Part shown: positions 39,601-54,545 of the stretch, in pieces | How positions within the stretch are numbered: position 1 is the first letter of the stretch | How the letters are laid out: each line of letters begins with the position of its first letter | NCBI RefSeq assembly: GCF_037975245.1 | Contig: NC_092563.1 | Span: 8,121,501 to 8,185,500 of the forward strand | Reading direction: 5' to 3' | DNA length: 64,000 nt | DNA from: Apostichopus japonicus | Taxonomy: Eukaryota > Echinodermata > Holothuroidea > Aspidochirotida > Stichopodidae | Made by a program: the position numbers and the translations under genes | The notes under the pieces: generated by a model | What the model was told of the DNA's origin: nothing | Seen by the model: only the letters and a program-made list of their open reading frames with translations | The model's database searches: none

Positions 39601-40411
39601 TATCCTGGTACTCATACCATATTACCAGAATACAGTATCAATAGGTGAATTTTCATATTCCAGTATAAAACAAAGGTCAAAGTTATTGTTGGCTTCTAAT
39701 AGCAATGAAGGCATCTACTCCAGCTGTCACTTAGATGCATTAAGGTGTATTTATATCACATTTAAGTTCTGTACCCCACAAGCTACACTGGTACTCATAT
39801 AATATTAGGTCCTACAATGCGAATGATAACTTTTATTCTGTATAGATTATCGCTGTCAATTAGATGAATTTATATTGAAGAGTTTTCATTGTTTGCTAGG
39901 TAGATGGATTTAGTTCTAATTAAGTTCTTGAGAGACATATTGTAATTGTAATTGAATTGTCTGTACCCCACAAGGTATCCTGGCACTCATACCACATGAC
40001 CAGAATACAGCATCATTAGGTGAATTTTCATTATCCTGTATATAAAGCAATGCCAAAACTATTGTTGGCTACTCATAGCAATGAAGGCATCTACTTAAGG
40101 CTGCCATTTAGATGCATTATTTTTAAGGTATATTTATATGACATTTAAGTTTTGTACCCCACAAGCTACACTGGTACTCATATAATATAAGGTCCTACAA
40201 TGCGAATGATAAGTATTTTTCTTTATGGATTATCGCTGTCAATGAGATGAATTTATATTGAAGAATTTTCATTGTTTGCTAGGTAGATGGATTTAGTTCT
40301 AATTAAGTTCTTGAGAGACAAATTGTAATTTAACTGTCTGTACCCCACAAGGTATCCTGGCACTCATACCACATGACCAGGGTACAGTACAACAAATTGT
40401 AATTTAACTGT

Positions 40412-40610
40412 CTGTACCCCACAAGGTATCCTGGCACTCATACCACATGACCAGAGTACAGTATCAACAAGTTAATATTTATTATCCAGTATATTTGGCA
40501 CTGTAAAAAATATTGTTGGCTACTCATAGCAATGAAGGCATCTACTTAAGGCTTCCACTTAGATGCATTAAGGTATATTTATATCACATTAAAGTTCTGT
40601 ACCCCACAAG
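40412..40610 (+). repeat. Single half-monomer (185 bp) left by exchange between the two internal boxes
   Basis: A class 1 monomer begins with CTGTACCCCACAAG at 40412. It reaches its second box at 40597-40610 and then continues with GTATCCTGGCACTC, the sequence that normally follows the first box. The second half is skipped, leaving exactly one 185 bp half. Crossing over at the shared 14 bp box explains this simply. Confidence 0.8.
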
Positions 40611-43399
40611 GTATCCTGGCACTCATACCACATGACCAGAATACAGCATCAATAGGTGAATTTTCATTATCCTGTATATAAAACACTGCCAAAACTATTG
40701 TTGGCTACTCATAGCAATGAAGGCATCTACTTAAGGCTGCCATTTAGATGCATTATTTTTAAGGTATATTTATATGACATTTAAGTTTTGTACCCCACAA
40801 GCTACACTGGTACTCATAATATAAGGTCCTACAATGCGAATGATAAGTTTTATTCTGTATAGATTATCGCTGTCAATTAGATGAATTTATATTGAAGAAT
40901 TGTTATTGTTTGCTAGGTAGATGGATTTAGTTCTTATTAAGTTCTTGAGAGACAAATTGTAATTTAACTGTCTGTACCCCACAAGGTATCCTGGCACTCA
41001 TACCACATGACCAGAGTACAGTACGACAAATTGTAATTTAACTGTCTGTACCCCACAAGGTATCCTGGCACTCATACCACATGACCAGAGTACAGTACAA
41101 CAAACTGTAATTTAACTGTCTGTACCCCACAAGGTATCCTGGCACTCATACCACATGACCAGAGTACAGTATCAACAAGTTAATATTTATTATCCAGTAT
41201 ATTAAGCACTGTAAAAAATATTGTTGGCTACTCATAGCAATGAAGGCATCTACTTAAGGCTTCCACTTAGATGCATTAAGGTATATTTATATCACATTTA
41301 AGTTCTGTACTGCACAAGCTACACTTGTACTCATATAATATTAGGTCCTATAATGCGAATGATAAGTATTTTTCTGAATAGAATATCGCTGTCAATTAGA
41401 TGAATTTATATTAAAGAATTTTCATTGTTTGCTAGGTAAATGGATTTAGTTCTTGTTAAGTTCTTGAAATACAAATTTTAATTTAATTTAACTGTCTGTA
41501 CCCCACAAGGTATCCTGGCACTCATACCACATGACCAGAGTACAGTACGACAAATTGTAATTTAACTGTCTGTACCCCACAAGGTATCCTGGCACTCATA
41601 CAACATGACCAGAATACAACATCAATAGGTGAATTTTCATATTCCAGTATAAAACCAGGGTCAAAGTTATTGTTTGGCTTCTAATAGCAATGTAGGCATC
41701 TACTCCAGCTGTCACTTAGATGCATTAAGGTGTATTTATATCACATTTAAGTTCTGTACCCCACAAGCTACACTGGTACTCATATAATATTAGGTCCTAC
41801 AATGCGAATGATAACTTTTATTCTGTATAGATTATCGCTGTCAATTAGATGAATTTATATTGAAGAGTTTTCATTGTTTGCTAGGTAGATGGATTTAGTT
41901 CTAATTAAGTTCTTGAGAGACATATTGTAATTGTAATTGAACTGTCTGTACCCCACAAGGTATCCTGGCACTCATACCACATGACCAGAATACAGCATCA
42001 ATAGGTGAATTTTCATTATCCTGTATATAAAGCACTGCCAAAACTATTGTTGGCTACTCATAGCAATGAAGGCATCTACTTAAGGCTGCCATTTAGATGC
42101 ATTATTTTTAAGGTATATTTATATGACATTTAAGTTTTGTACCCCACAAGCTACACTGGTACTCATATAATATAAGGTCCTACAATGCGAATGATAAGTT
42201 TTATTCTGTATAGATTATCGCTGTCAATTAGATGAATTTATATTGAAGAATTTTTATTGTTTGCTAGGTAGATGGATTTAGTTCTTATTAAGTTCTTGAG
42301 AGACAAATTGTAATTTAACTGTCTGTACCCCACAAGGTATCCTGGCACTCATACCACATGACCAGAGTACAGTACGACAAATTGTAATTGAACTGTCTGT
42401 ACCCCACAATGTTTCCTGGCACTCATACCACATGACCAGAGTACAGTACAACAAACTGTAATTTAACTGTCTGTACCCCACAAGGTATCCTGGCACTCAT
42501 ACCACATGACCAGAATACAGCATCAATAGGTGAATTTTCATTATCCTGTATATAAAGCACTGCCAAAACTATTGTTGGCTACTCATAGCAATGAAGACAT
42601 CTACTTAAGGCTGCCATTTAGATGCATTATTTTTAAGGTATATTTATATGACATTTAAGTTTTGTACCCCACAAGTTACACTGGTACTCATAAAATATAA
42701 GGTCCTACAATGCGAATGATAAGTTTTATTCTGTATAGATTATCGCTGTCAATTAGATGAATTTATATTGAAGAATTTTTATTGTTTGCTAGGTAGATGG
42801 ATTTAGTTCTAATTAAGTTCTTGAGAGACAAATTGTAATTTAACTGTCTGTACCCCACAAGGTATCCTGGCACTCATACCACATGACCAGAGTACAGTAC
42901 GACAAATTGTAATTTAACTGTCTGTACCCCACAAGGTATCCTGGCACTCATACCACATGACCAGAGTACAGTATCAACAAGTTAATATTTATTATCCAGT
43001 ATATTAAGCACTGTAAAAAATATTGTTGGCTACTCATAGCAATGAAGGCATCTACTTAAGGCTTCCACTTAGATGCATTAAGGTATATTTATATCACATT
43101 AAAGTTCTGTACCCCACAAGCTACACTTGTACTCATATAATCTTAAGTCCTACAATGCGAATAAAATTTTTACTGTACAGATAACCGCGGTCAATCGGTG
43201 AATTCATATCAAGGAATATCCATTGTTTGCTAGGTAGAAGGATTTAGTTATTGTTAAGTTATTGAGAGACAAATTTTAATTTAAATGTCTGTACCCCACA
43301 AGGTATCCTGGTACTCATACCATATTACCAGAATACAGTATCAATAGGTGAATTTTCATATTCCAGTATAAAACAAAGGTCAAAGTTATTGTTGGCTTC

Positions 43400-46300
43400 T
43401 AATAGCAATGAAGGCATCTACTTTAGGCTGCCACTTAGATGCATTAAGGTGTATTTATATCACATTTAAGTTCTGTACCGCACAAGCTACACTGGTACTC
43501 ATATAATATTAGGTCCTACAATGCGAATGATAAGTATTTTTCTGTATGGATTATCGCTGTCAATGAGATGAATTTATATTGAAGAATTTTCATTGTTTGC
43601 TAGGTAGATGGATTTAGTTCTAATTAAGTTCTTGAGAGACAAATTGTAATTTAACTGTCTGTACCCCACAAGGTATCCTGGCACTCATACCACATGACCA
43701 GAGTACAGTACAACAAATTGTAATTTAACTGTCTGTACCCCACAAGGTATCCTGGCACTCATACCACATGACCAGAGTACAGCACAACAAATTGTAATTT
43801 AACTGTCTGTACCCCACAAGGTATCCTGGCACTCATACCACATGACCAGAATACAGCATCAATAGGTGAATTTTCATTATCCTGTATATAAAGCACTGCC
43901 AAAACTATTGTTGGCTACTCATAGCAATGAAGACATCTACTTAAGGCTGCCATTTAGATGCATTATTTTAAAGGTATATTTATATGACATTTAAGTTTTG
44001 TACCCCACAAGTTACACTGGTACTCATAAAATATAAGGTCCTACAATGCGAATGATAAGTTTTATTCTGTATAGATTATCACTGTCAATTAGATGAATTT
44101 ATATTGAAGAATTTTTATTGTTTGCTAGGTAGATGGATTTAGTTCTAATTAAGTTCTTGAGAGACAAATTGTAATTTAACTGTCTGTACCCCACAAGGTA
44201 TCCTGGCACTCATACCACATGACCAGAGTACAGTACGACAAATTGTAATTTAACTGTCTGTACCCCACAAGGTATCCTGGCACTCATACCACATGACCAG
44301 AGTACAGTACGACAAATTGTAATTTAACTGTCTGTACCCCACAAGGTATCCTGGCACTCATACAACATGACCAGAATACAACATCAATAGGTGAATTTTC
44401 ATATTCCAGTATAAAACCAGGGTCAAAGTTATTGTTTGGCTTCTAATAGCAATGGAGGCATCTACTCCAGCTGTCACTTAGATGCATTAAGGTGTATTTA
44501 TATCACATTTAAGTTCTGTACCCCACAAGCTACACTGGTACTCATATAATATTAGGTCCTACAATGCGAATGATAACTTTTATTCTGTATAGATTATCGC
44601 TGTCAATTAGATGAATTTATATTGAAGAGTTTTCATTGTTTGCTAGGTAGATGGATTTAGTTCTAATTAAGTTCTTGAGAGACATATTGTAATTGTAATT
44701 GAACTGTCTGTACCCCACAAGGTATCCTGGCACTCATACCACATGACCAGAATACAGCATCATTAGGTGAATTTTCATTATCCTGTATATAAAGCAATGC
44801 CAAAACTATTGTTGGCTACTCATAGCAATGAAGGCATCTACTTAAGGCTGCCATTTAGATGCATTATTTTTAAGGTATATTTATATGACATTTAAGTTTT
44901 GTACCCCACAAGCTACACTGGTACTCATATAATATAAGGTCCTACAATGCGAATGATAAGTTTTATTCTGTATAGATTATCGCTGTCAATTAGATGAATT
45001 TATATTGAAGAATTTTTATTGTTTGCTAGGTAGATGGATTTTGTTCTTATTAAGTTCTTGAGAGACAAATTGTAATTTAACTGTCTGTACCCCACAAGGT
45101 ATCCTGGCACTCATACCACATGACCAGAGTACAGTATCAACAAATTGTAATTTAACTGTCTGTACCCCACAAGGTATCCTGGCACTCATACCACATGACC
45201 AGAGTACAGTACAACAAATTGTAATTTAACTGTCTGTACCCCACAAGGTATCCTGGCACTCATACCACATGACCAGAGTACAGTATCAACAAGTTAATAT
45301 TTATTATCCAGTATATTAAGCACTGTAAAAAATATTGTTGGCTACTCATAGCAATGAAGGCATCTACTTAAGGCTTCCACTTAGATGCATTAAGGTATAT
45401 TTATATCACATTAAAGTTCTGTACCCCACAAGCTACACTTGTACTCATATAATCTTAAGTCCTACAATGCGAATAAAATTTTTACTGTACATATAACCGC
45501 GGTCAATCGGTGAATTCATATCAAGGAATATCCATTGTTTGCTAGGTAGAAGGATTTAGTTCTTGTTAAGTTCTTGAGAGACAAATTTTAATTTAAATGT
45601 CTGTACCCCACAAGGTATCCTGGTACTCATACCATATTACCAGAATACAGTATCAATAGGTGAATTTTCATATTCCAGTATAAAACAAAGGTCAAAGTTA
45701 TTGTTGGCTTCTAATAGCAATGAAGGCATCTACTTTAGGCTGCCACTTAGATGCATTAAGGTGTATTTATATCACATTTAAGTTCTGTACCGCACAAGCT
45801 ACACTGGTACTCATATAATATTAGGTCCTACAATGCGAATGATAAGTATTTTTCTGTATGGATTATCGCTGTCAATGAGATGAATTTATATTGAAGAATT
45901 TTCATTGTTTGCTAGGTAGATGGATTTAGTTCTAATTAAGTTCTTGAGAGACAAATTGTAATTTAACTGTCTGTACCCCACAAGGTATCCTGGCACTCAT
46001 ACCACATGACCAGAGTACAGTACAACAAATTGTAATTTAACTGTCTGTACCCCACAAGGTATCCTGGCACTCATACAACATGACCAGAATACAGCATCAA
46101 TAGGTGAATTTTCATTATCCTGTATATAAAGCACTGCCAAAACTATTGTTGGCTACTCATAGCAATGAAGACATCTACTTAAGGCTGCCATTTAGATGCA
46201 TTATTTTTAAGGTATATTTATATGACATTTAAGTTTTGTACCCCACAAGCTACACTGGTACTCATAAAATATAAGGTCCTACATTGCGAATGATAAGTTT

Positions 46301-49300
46301 TATTCTGTATAGATTATCGCTGTCAATTAGATGAATTTATATTGAAGAATTTTTATTGTTTTGCTAGGTAGATGGATTTAGTTCTAATTAAGTTCTTGAG
46401 AGACAAATTGTAATTTAACTGTCTGTACCCCACAAGGTATCCTGGCACTCATACCACATGACCAGAGTACAGTACAACAAATTGTAATTTAACTGTCTGT
46501 ACCCCACAAGGTATCCTGGCACTCATACCACATGACCAGAATACAGCATCAATAGGTGAATTTTCATTATCCTGTATATAAAGCACTGCCAAAACTATTG
46601 TTGGCTACTCATAGCAATGAAGACATCTACTTAAGGCTGCCATTTAGATGCATTATTTTTAAGGTATATTTATATGACATTTAAGTTTTGTACCCCACAA
46701 GCTACACTGGTACTCATAAAATATAAGGTCCTACATTGCGAATGATAAGTTTTATTCTGTATAGATTATCGCTGTCAATTAGATGAATTTATATTGAAGA
46801 ATTTTTATTGTTTTGCTAGGTAGATGGATTTAGTTCTAATTAAGTTCTTGAGAGACAAATTGTTATTTAACTGTCTGTACCCCACAAGGTATCCTGGTAC
46901 TCATACCATATTACCAGAATACAGTATCAATAGGTGAATTTTCATATTCCAGTATAAAACAAAGGCCAAAGTTATTGTTGGCTTCTAATAGCAATGAAGG
47001 CATCTACTTTAGGCTGCCACTTAGATGCATTAAGGTGTATTTATATCACATTTAAGTTCTGTACCGCACAAGCTACACTGGTACTCATATAATATTAGGT
47101 CCTACAATGCGAATGATAAGTATTTTTCTGTATGGATTATCGCTGTCAATGAGATGAATTTATATTGAAGAATTTTCATTGTTTGCTAGGTAGATGGATT
47201 TAGTTCTAATTAAGTTCTTGAGAGACAAATTGTAATTTAACTGTCTGTACCCCACAAGGTATCCTGGCACTCATACCACATGACCAGAGTACAGTACAAC
47301 AAATTGTAATTTAACTGTCTGTACCCCACAAGGTATCCTGGCACTCATACCACATGACCAGAGTACAGCACAACAAATTGTAATTTAACTGTCTGTACCC
47401 CACAAGGTATCCTGGCACTCATACCACATGACCAGAATACAGCATCAATAGGTGAATTTTCATTATCCTGTATATAAAGCACTGCCAAAACTATTGTTGG
47501 CTACTCATAGCAATGAAGACATCTACTTAAGGCTGCCATTTAGATGCATTATTTTTAAGGTATATTTATATGACATTTAAGTTTTGTACCCCACAAGTTA
47601 CACTGGTACTCATAAAATATAAGGTCCTACAATGCGAATGATAAGTTTTATTCTGTATAGATTATCGCTGTCAATTAGATGAATTTATATTGAAGAATTT
47701 TTATTGTTTGCTAGGTAGATGGATTTAGTTCTAATTAAGTTCTTGAGAGACAAATTGTAATTTAACTGTCTGTACCCCACAAGGTATCCTGGCACTCATA
47801 CCACATGACCAGAGTACAGTACGACAAATTGTAATTTAACTGTCTGTACCCCACAAGGTATCCTGGCACTCATACCACATGACCAGAGAACAGTATCAAC
47901 AAGTTAATATTTATTATCCAGTATATTAAGCACTGTAAAAAATATTGTTGGCTACTCATAGCAATGAAGGCATCTACTTAAGGCTTCCACTTAGATGCAT
48001 TAAGGTATATTTATATCACATTAAAGTTCTGTACCCCACAAGCTACACTTGTACTCATATAATCTTAAGTCCTACAATGCGAATAAAGATTTTACTGTAC
48101 AGATAACCGCGGTCAATCGGTGAATTCATATCAAGGAATATCCATTGTTTGCTAGGTAGAAGGATTTAGTTATTGTTAAGTTATTGAGAGACAAATTTTA
48201 ATTTAAATGTCTGTACCCCACAAGGTATCCTGGCACTCATACCACATGACCAGAGTACAGTACAACAAATTGTAATTTAACTGTCTGTACCCCACAAGGT
48301 ATCCTGGCACTCATACCACATGACCAGAGTACAGCACAACAAATTGTAATTTAACTGTCTGTACCCCACAAGGTATCCTGGCACTCATACCACATGACCA
48401 GAATACAGCATCAATAGGTGAATTTTCATTATCCTGTATATAAAGCACTGCCAAAACTATTGTTGGCTACTCATAGCAATGAAGACATCTACTTAAGGCT
48501 GCCATTTAGATGCATTATTTTTAAGGTATATTTATATGACATTTAAGTTTTGTACCCCACAAGTTACACTGGTACTCATAAAATATAAGGTCCTACAATG
48601 CGAATGATAAGTTTTATTCTGTATAGATTATCGCTGTCAATTAGATGAATTTATATTGAAGAATTTTTATTGTTTGCTAGGTAGATGGATTTAGTTCTAA
48701 TTAAGTTCTTGAGAGACAAATTGTAATTTAACTGTCTGTACCCCACAAGGTATCCTGGCACTCATACCACATGACCAGAGTACAGTACGACAAATTGTAA
48801 TTTAACTGTCTGTACCCCACAAGGTATCCTGGCACTCATACCACATGACCAGAGTACAGTATCAACAAGTTAATATTTATTATCCAGTATATTAAGCACT
48901 GTAAAAAATATTGTTGGCTACTCATAGCAATGAAGGCATCTACTTAAGGCTTCCACTTAGATGCATTAAGGTATATTTATATCACATTAAAGTTCTGTAC
49001 CCCACAAGCTACACTTGTACTCATATAATCTTAAGTCCTACAATGCGAATAAAATTTTTACTGTACAGATAACCGCGGTCAATCGGTGAATTCATATCAA
49101 GGAATATCCATTGTTTGCTAGGTAGAAGGATTTAGTTATTGTTAAGTTATTGAGAGACAAATTTTAATTTAAATGTCTGTACCCCACAAGGTATCCTGGT
49201 ACTCATACCATATTACCAGAATACAGTATCAATAGGTGAATTTTCATATTCCAGTATAAAACAAAGGTCAAAGTTATTGTTGGCTTCTAATAGCAATGAA

Positions 49301-52300
49301 GGCATCTACTTTAGGCTGCCACTTAGATGCATTAAGGTGTATTTATATCACATTTAAGTTCTGTACCGCACAAGCTACACTGGTACTCATATAATATTAG
49401 GTCCTACAATGCGAATGATAAGTATTTTTCTGTATGGATTATCGCTGTCAATGAGATGAATTTATATTGAAGAATTTTCATTGTTTGCTAGGTAGATGGA
49501 TTTAGTTCTAATTAAGTTCTTGAGAGACAAATTGTAATTTAACTGTCTGTACCCCACAAGGTATCCTGGCACTCATACCACATGACCAGAGTACAGCACA
49601 ACAAATTGTAATTTAACTGTCTGTACCCCACAAGGTATCCTGGCACTCATACCACATGACCAGAATACAGCATCAATAGGTGAATTTTCATTATCCTGTA
49701 TATAAAGCACTGCCAAAACTATTGTTGGCTACTCATAGCAATGAAGACATCTACTTAAGGCTGCCATTTAGATGCATTATTTTAAAGGTATATTTATATG
49801 ACATTTAAGTTTTGTACCCCACAAGTTACACTGGTACTCATAAAATATAAGGTCCTACAATGCGAATGATAAGTTTTATTCTGTATAGATTATCACTGTC
49901 AATTAGATGAATTTATATTGAAGAATTTTTATTGTTTGCTAGGTAGATGGATTTAGTTCTAATTAAGTTCTTGAGAGACAAATTGTAATTTAACTGTCTG
50001 TACCCCACAAGGTATCCTGGCACTCATACCACATGACCAGAGTACAGTACGACAAATTGTAATTTAACTGTCTGTACCCCACAAGGTATCCTGGCACTCA
50101 TACCACATGACCAGAGTACAGTACGACAAATTGTAATTTAACTGTCTGTACCCCACAAGGTATCCTGGCACTCATACAACATGACCAGAATACAACATCA
50201 ATAGGTGAATTTTCATATTCCAGTATAAAACCAGGGTCAAAGTTATTGTTTGGCTTCTAATAGCAATGGAGGCATCTACTCCAGCTGTCACTTAGATGCA
50301 TTAAGGTGTATTTATATCACATTTAAGTTCTGTACCCCACAAGCTACACTGGTACTCATATAATATTAGGTCCTACAATGCGAATGATAACTTTTATTCT
50401 GTATAGATTATCGCTGTCAATTAGATGAATTTATATTGAAGAGTTTTCATTGTTTGCTAGGTAGATGGATTTAGTTCTAATTAAGTTCTTGAGAGACATA
50501 TTGTAATTGTAATTGAACTGTCTGTACCCCACAAGGTATCCTGGCACTCATACCACATGACCAGAATACAGCATCATTAGGTGAATTTTCATTATCCTGT
50601 ATATAAAGCAATGCCAAAACTATTGTTGGCTACTCATAGCAATGAAGGCATCTACTTAAGGCTGCCATTTAGATGCATTATTTTTAAGGTATATTTATAT
50701 GACATTTAAGTTTTGTACCCCACAAGCTACACTGGTACTCATATAATATAAGGTCCTACAATGCGAATGATAAGTTTTATTCTGTATAGATTATCGCTGT
50801 CAATTAGATGAATTTATATTGAAGAATTTTTATTGTTTGCTAGGTAGATGGATTTTGTTCTTATTAAGTTCTTGAGAGACAAATTGTAATTTAACTGTCT
50901 GTACCCCACAAGGTATCCTGGCACTCATACCACATGACCAGAGTACAGTATCAACAAATTGTAATTTAACTGTCTGTACCCCACAAGGTATCCTGGCACT
51001 CATACCACATGACCAGAGTACAGTACAACAAATTGTAATTTAACTGTCTGTACCCCACAAGGTATCCTGGCACTCATACCACATGACCAGAGTACAGTAT
51101 CAACAAGTTAATATTTATTATCCAGTATATTAAGCACTGTAAAAAATATTGTTGGCTACTCATAGCAATGAAGGCATCTACTTAAGGCTTCCACTTAGAT
51201 GCATTAAGGTATATTTATATCACATTAAAGTTCTGTACCCCACAAGCTACACTTGTACTCATATAATCTTAAGTCCTACAATGCGAATAAAATTTTTACT
51301 GTACATATAACCGCGGTCAATCGGTGAATTCATATCAAGGAATATCCATTGTTTGCTAGGTAGAAGGATTTAGTTATTGTTAAGTTCTTGAGAGACAAAT
51401 TTTAATTTAAATGTCTGTACCCCACAAGGTATCCTGGTACTCATACCATATTACCAGAATACAGTATCAATAGGTGAATTTTCATATTCCAGTATAAAAC
51501 AAAGGTCAAAGTTATTGTTGGCTTCTAATAGCAATGAAGGCATCTACTTTAGGCTGCCACTTAGATGCATTAAGGTGTATTTATATCACATTTAAGTTCT
51601 GTACCGCACAAGCTACACTGGTACTCATATAATATTAGGTCCTACAATGCGAATGATAAGTATTTTTCTGTATGGATTATCGCTGTCAATGAGATGAATT
51701 TATATTGAAGAATTTTCATTGTTTGCTAGGTAGATGGATTTAGTTCTAATTAAGTTCTTGAGAGACAAATTGTAATTTAACTGTCTGTACCCCACAAGGT
51801 ATCCTGGCACTCATACCACATGACCAGAGTACAGTACAACAAATTGTAATTTAACTGTCTGTACCCCACAAGGTATCCTGGCACTCATACAACATGACCA
51901 GAATACAGCATCAATAGGTGAATTTTCATTATCCTGTATATAAAGCACTGCCAAAACTATTGTTGGCTACTCATAGCAATGAAGACATCTACTTAAGGCT
52001 GCCATTTAGATGCATTATTTTTAAGGTATATTTATATGACATTTAAGTTTTGTACCCCACAAGCTACACTGGTACTCATAAAATATAAGGTCCTACATTG
52101 CGAATGATAAGTTTTATTCTGTATAGATTATCGCTGTCAATTAGATGAATTTATATTGAAGAATTTTTATTGTTTTGCTAGGTAGATGGATTTAGTTCTA
52201 ATTAAGTTCTTGAGAGACAAATTGTTATTTAACTGTCTGTACCCCACAAGGTATCCTGGTACTCATACCATATTACCAGAATACAGTATCAATAGGTGAA

Positions 52301-54545
52301 TTTTCATATTCCAGTATAAAACAAAGGCCAAAGTTATTGTTGGCTTCTAATAGCAATGAAGGCATCTACTTTAGGCTGCCACTTAGATGCATTAAGGTGT
52401 ATTTATATCACATTTAAGTTCTGTACCGCACAAGCTACACTGGTACTCATATAATATTAGGTCCTACAATGCGAATGATAAGTATTTTTCTGTATGGATT
52501 ATCGCTGTCAATGAGATGAATTTATATTGAAGAATTTTCATTGTTTGCTAGGTAGATGGATTTAGTTCTAATTAAGTTCTTGAGAGACAAATTGTTTTAA
52601 CTGTCTGTACCCCACAAGGTATCCTGGCACTCATACCACATGACCAGAGTACAGTACAACAAATTGTAATTTAACTGTCTGTACCCCACAAGGTATCCTG
52701 GCACTCATACCACATGACCAGAGTACAGCACAACAAATTGTAATTTAACTGTCTGTACCCCACAAGGTATCCTGGCACTCATACCACATGACCAGAATAC
52801 AGCATCAATAGGTGAATTTTCATTATCCTGTATATAAAGCACTGCCAAAACTATTGTTGGCTACTCATAGCAATGAAGACATCTACTTAAGGCTGCCATT
52901 TAGATGCATTATTTTTAAGGTATATTTATATGACATTTAAGTTTTGTACCCCACAAGTTACACTGGTACTCATAAAATATAAGGTCCTACAATGCGAATG
53001 ATAACTTTTATTCTGTATAGATTATCGCTGTCAATTAGATGAATTTATATTGAAGAATTTTTATTGTTTGCTAGGTAGATGGATTTAGTTCTAATTAAGT
53101 TCTTGAGAGACAAATTGTAATTTAACTGTCTGTACCCCACAAGGTATCCTGGCACTCATACCACATGACCAGAGTACAGTACAACAAATTGTAATTTAAC
53201 TGTCTGTACCCCACAAGGTATCCTGGCACTCATACCACATGACCAGAATACAGCATCAATAGGTGAATTTTCATTATCCTGTATATAAAGCACTGCCAAA
53301 ACTATTGTTGGCTACTCATAGCAATGAAGACATCTACTTAAGGCTGCCATTTAGATGCATTATTTTTAAGGTATATTTATATGACATTTAAGTTTTGTAC
53401 CCCACAAGCTACACTGGTACTCATAAAATATAAGGTCCTACATTGCGAATGATAAGTTTTATTCTGTATAGATTATCGCTGTCAATTAGATGAATTTATA
53501 TTGAAGAATTTTTATTGTTTTGCTAGGTAGATGGATTTAGTTCTAATTAAGTTCTTGAGAGACAAATTGTTATTTAACTGTCTGTACCCCACAAGGTATC
53601 CTGGTACTCATACCATATTACCAGAATACAGTATCAATAGGTGAATTTTCATATTCCAGTATAAAACAAAGGCCAAAGTTATTGTTGGCTTCTAATAGCA
53701 ATGAAGGCATCTACTTTAGGCTGCCACTTAGATGCATTAAGGTGTATTTATATCACATTTAAGTTCTGTACCGCACAAGCTACACTGGTACTCATATAAT
53801 ATTAGGTCCTACAATGCGAATGATAAGTATTTTTCTGTATGGATTATCGCTGTCAATGAGATGAATTTATATTGAAGAATTTTCATTGTTTGCTAGGTAG
53901 ATGGATTTAGTTCTAATTAAGTTCTTGAGAGACAAATTGTTTTAACTGTCTGTACCCCACAAGGTATCCTGGCACTCATACCACATGACCAGAGTACAGT
54001 ACAACAAATTGTAATTTAACTGTCTGTACCCCACAAGGTATCCTGGCACTCATACCACATGACCAGAGTACAGCACAACAAATTGTAATTTAACTGTCTG
54101 TACCCCACAAGGTATCCTGGCACTCATACCACATGACCAGAATACAGCATCAATAGGTGAATTTTCATTATCCTGTATATAAAGCACTGCCAAAACTATT
54201 GTTGGCTACTCATAGCAATGAAGACATCTACTTAAGGCTGCCATTTAGATGCATTATTTTTAAGGTATATTTATATGACATTTAAGTTTTGTACCCCACA
54301 AGTTACACTGGTACTCATAAAATATAAGGTCCTACAATGCGAATGATAACTTTTATTCTGTATAGATTATCGCTGTCAATTAGATGAATTTATATTGAAG
54401 AATTTTTATTGTTTGCTAGGTAGATGGATTTAGTTCTAATTAAGTTCTTGAGAGACAAATTGTAATTTAACTGTCTGTACCCCACAAGGTATCCTGGCAC
54501 TCATACCACATGACCAGAGTACAGTACGACAAATTGTAATTTAAC
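43400..54545 (+). repeat. Satellite blocks duplicated at 5,814 bp, with an inner 1,345 bp duplication
   Basis: Shared rare variants at 5,814 bp spacing are ACAGCACAAC (43781/49595), CATTATTTTAAAGG (43961/49775), GATTATCACTG (44071/49885), AGCATCATTA (44756/50570) and ATTGTTTTGCTAGG (46351/52165). Within 52.0-54.5 kb two more variants repeat at 1,345 bp: TGTTATTTAAC (52223/53568) and ATTGTTTTAAC (52591/53936). These nested offsets show successive rounds of duplication of different sizes. Confidence 0.75.

Noticed and set aside
37767-42496. Minus-strand open frames of 61 and 72 codons in the satellite
   Set aside because: They arise from reading through monomer starts and 74 bp units. A 74 bp period is not a multiple of three, so the peptide just cycles through frames of the same repeat.
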